A stretch of DNA of 49,201 nucleotides from Firmicutes bacterium CAG:238 (GTDB lineage Bacteria; Bacillota; Clostridia; Peptostreptococcales; Anaerovoracaceae), in NCBI GenBank assembly GCA_000435615.1, contig FR882013.1, forward strand, positions 29,881 through 79,081, read 5' to 3'. Below the pieces are notes generated by a model. That model saw nothing but the letters and a program-made list of their open reading frames with translations, was not told where the DNA came from and did not search any database. This document shows, piece after piece, positions 49,164 through 49,201 of this stretch (position 1 is the stretch's first letter; each line of letters begins with the position of its first letter). The translations under genes were made by a program, and so were the position numbers.

Positions 49164-49201
49164 ACAGAAAGATGGGGCTGTCGCATTAACAGAAAAATAA
49201 A

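Overview
The window joins the right-hand part of a prophage (about 1-19,190) to ordinary chromosome of a low-to-mid GC Gram-positive anaerobe of the class Clostridia. The host call rests on a T-box leader in front of valS, a PyrR-type attenuator in front of a pyr operon that includes the electron-transfer subunit pyrK and the regulatory subunit pyrI, an operon built round a Re-type citrate synthase candidate, a two-gene ThrE exporter, strong AGGAGG-type ribosome sites and sigma-A-like promoters. An Anaerovoracaceae/Eubacteriales-like lineage fits but cannot be fixed from sequence alone.

Prophage (2-19,190): late genes of a siphovirus-type element read rightward: end of the large terminase, an orphan DNA methyltransferase, portal, a minor head protein carrying an extra C-terminal HExxH domain, a lysis cassette placed inside the head module and bracketed by two terminators, scaffold, N4-gp56-type capsid, connector/closure/tail genes, a tail chaperone pair with a -1 slippery site, a tape measure gene broken by a 23-bp tandem duplication, distal tail, hub, baseplate and fibre-linked genes. 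It ends with a candidate structured RNA, a chimeric remnant (start of a second Dit gene joined to the end of a fibre gene), a holin-like protein and one leftward gene of unknown function. Integration, lysogeny and replication genes lie left of the window. The broken tape measure and the deletion scar suggest a decaying or mosaic prophage.

Chromosome, 19,190-29,000: a Na/Pi symporter behind five PhoP-like repeats at 11-bp period; a tandem class II aldolase; a FolD-family enzyme; then an operon of Re-citrate synthase, a GntR/FCD regulator, aconitase and NAD-type isocitrate dehydrogenase, the oxidative branch from oxaloacetate and acetyl-CoA to 2-oxoglutarate (glutamate supply). Its promoter carries a perfect 14-bp GTATAC-centred palindrome, a likely operator for the regulator encoded in the operon.

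28,800-39,100: T-box, valS, folC, a GNAT acetyltransferase, the split ThrE exporter, a three-gene MacAB-like efflux system and a two-OB-fold SSB-like protein. 39,100-46,400: promoter, attenuator and pyrC-K-DB-F-E-B-I, six of the enzymatic activities of UMP synthesis without carbamoyl-phosphate synthase, then glyA on its own promoter. 46,400-49,201: a PNPOx-family gene, an intact AAA_14/DUF4143 ATPase, and remnants of a MATE exporter, an MFS transporter and a cupin protein, each reduced to fragments.
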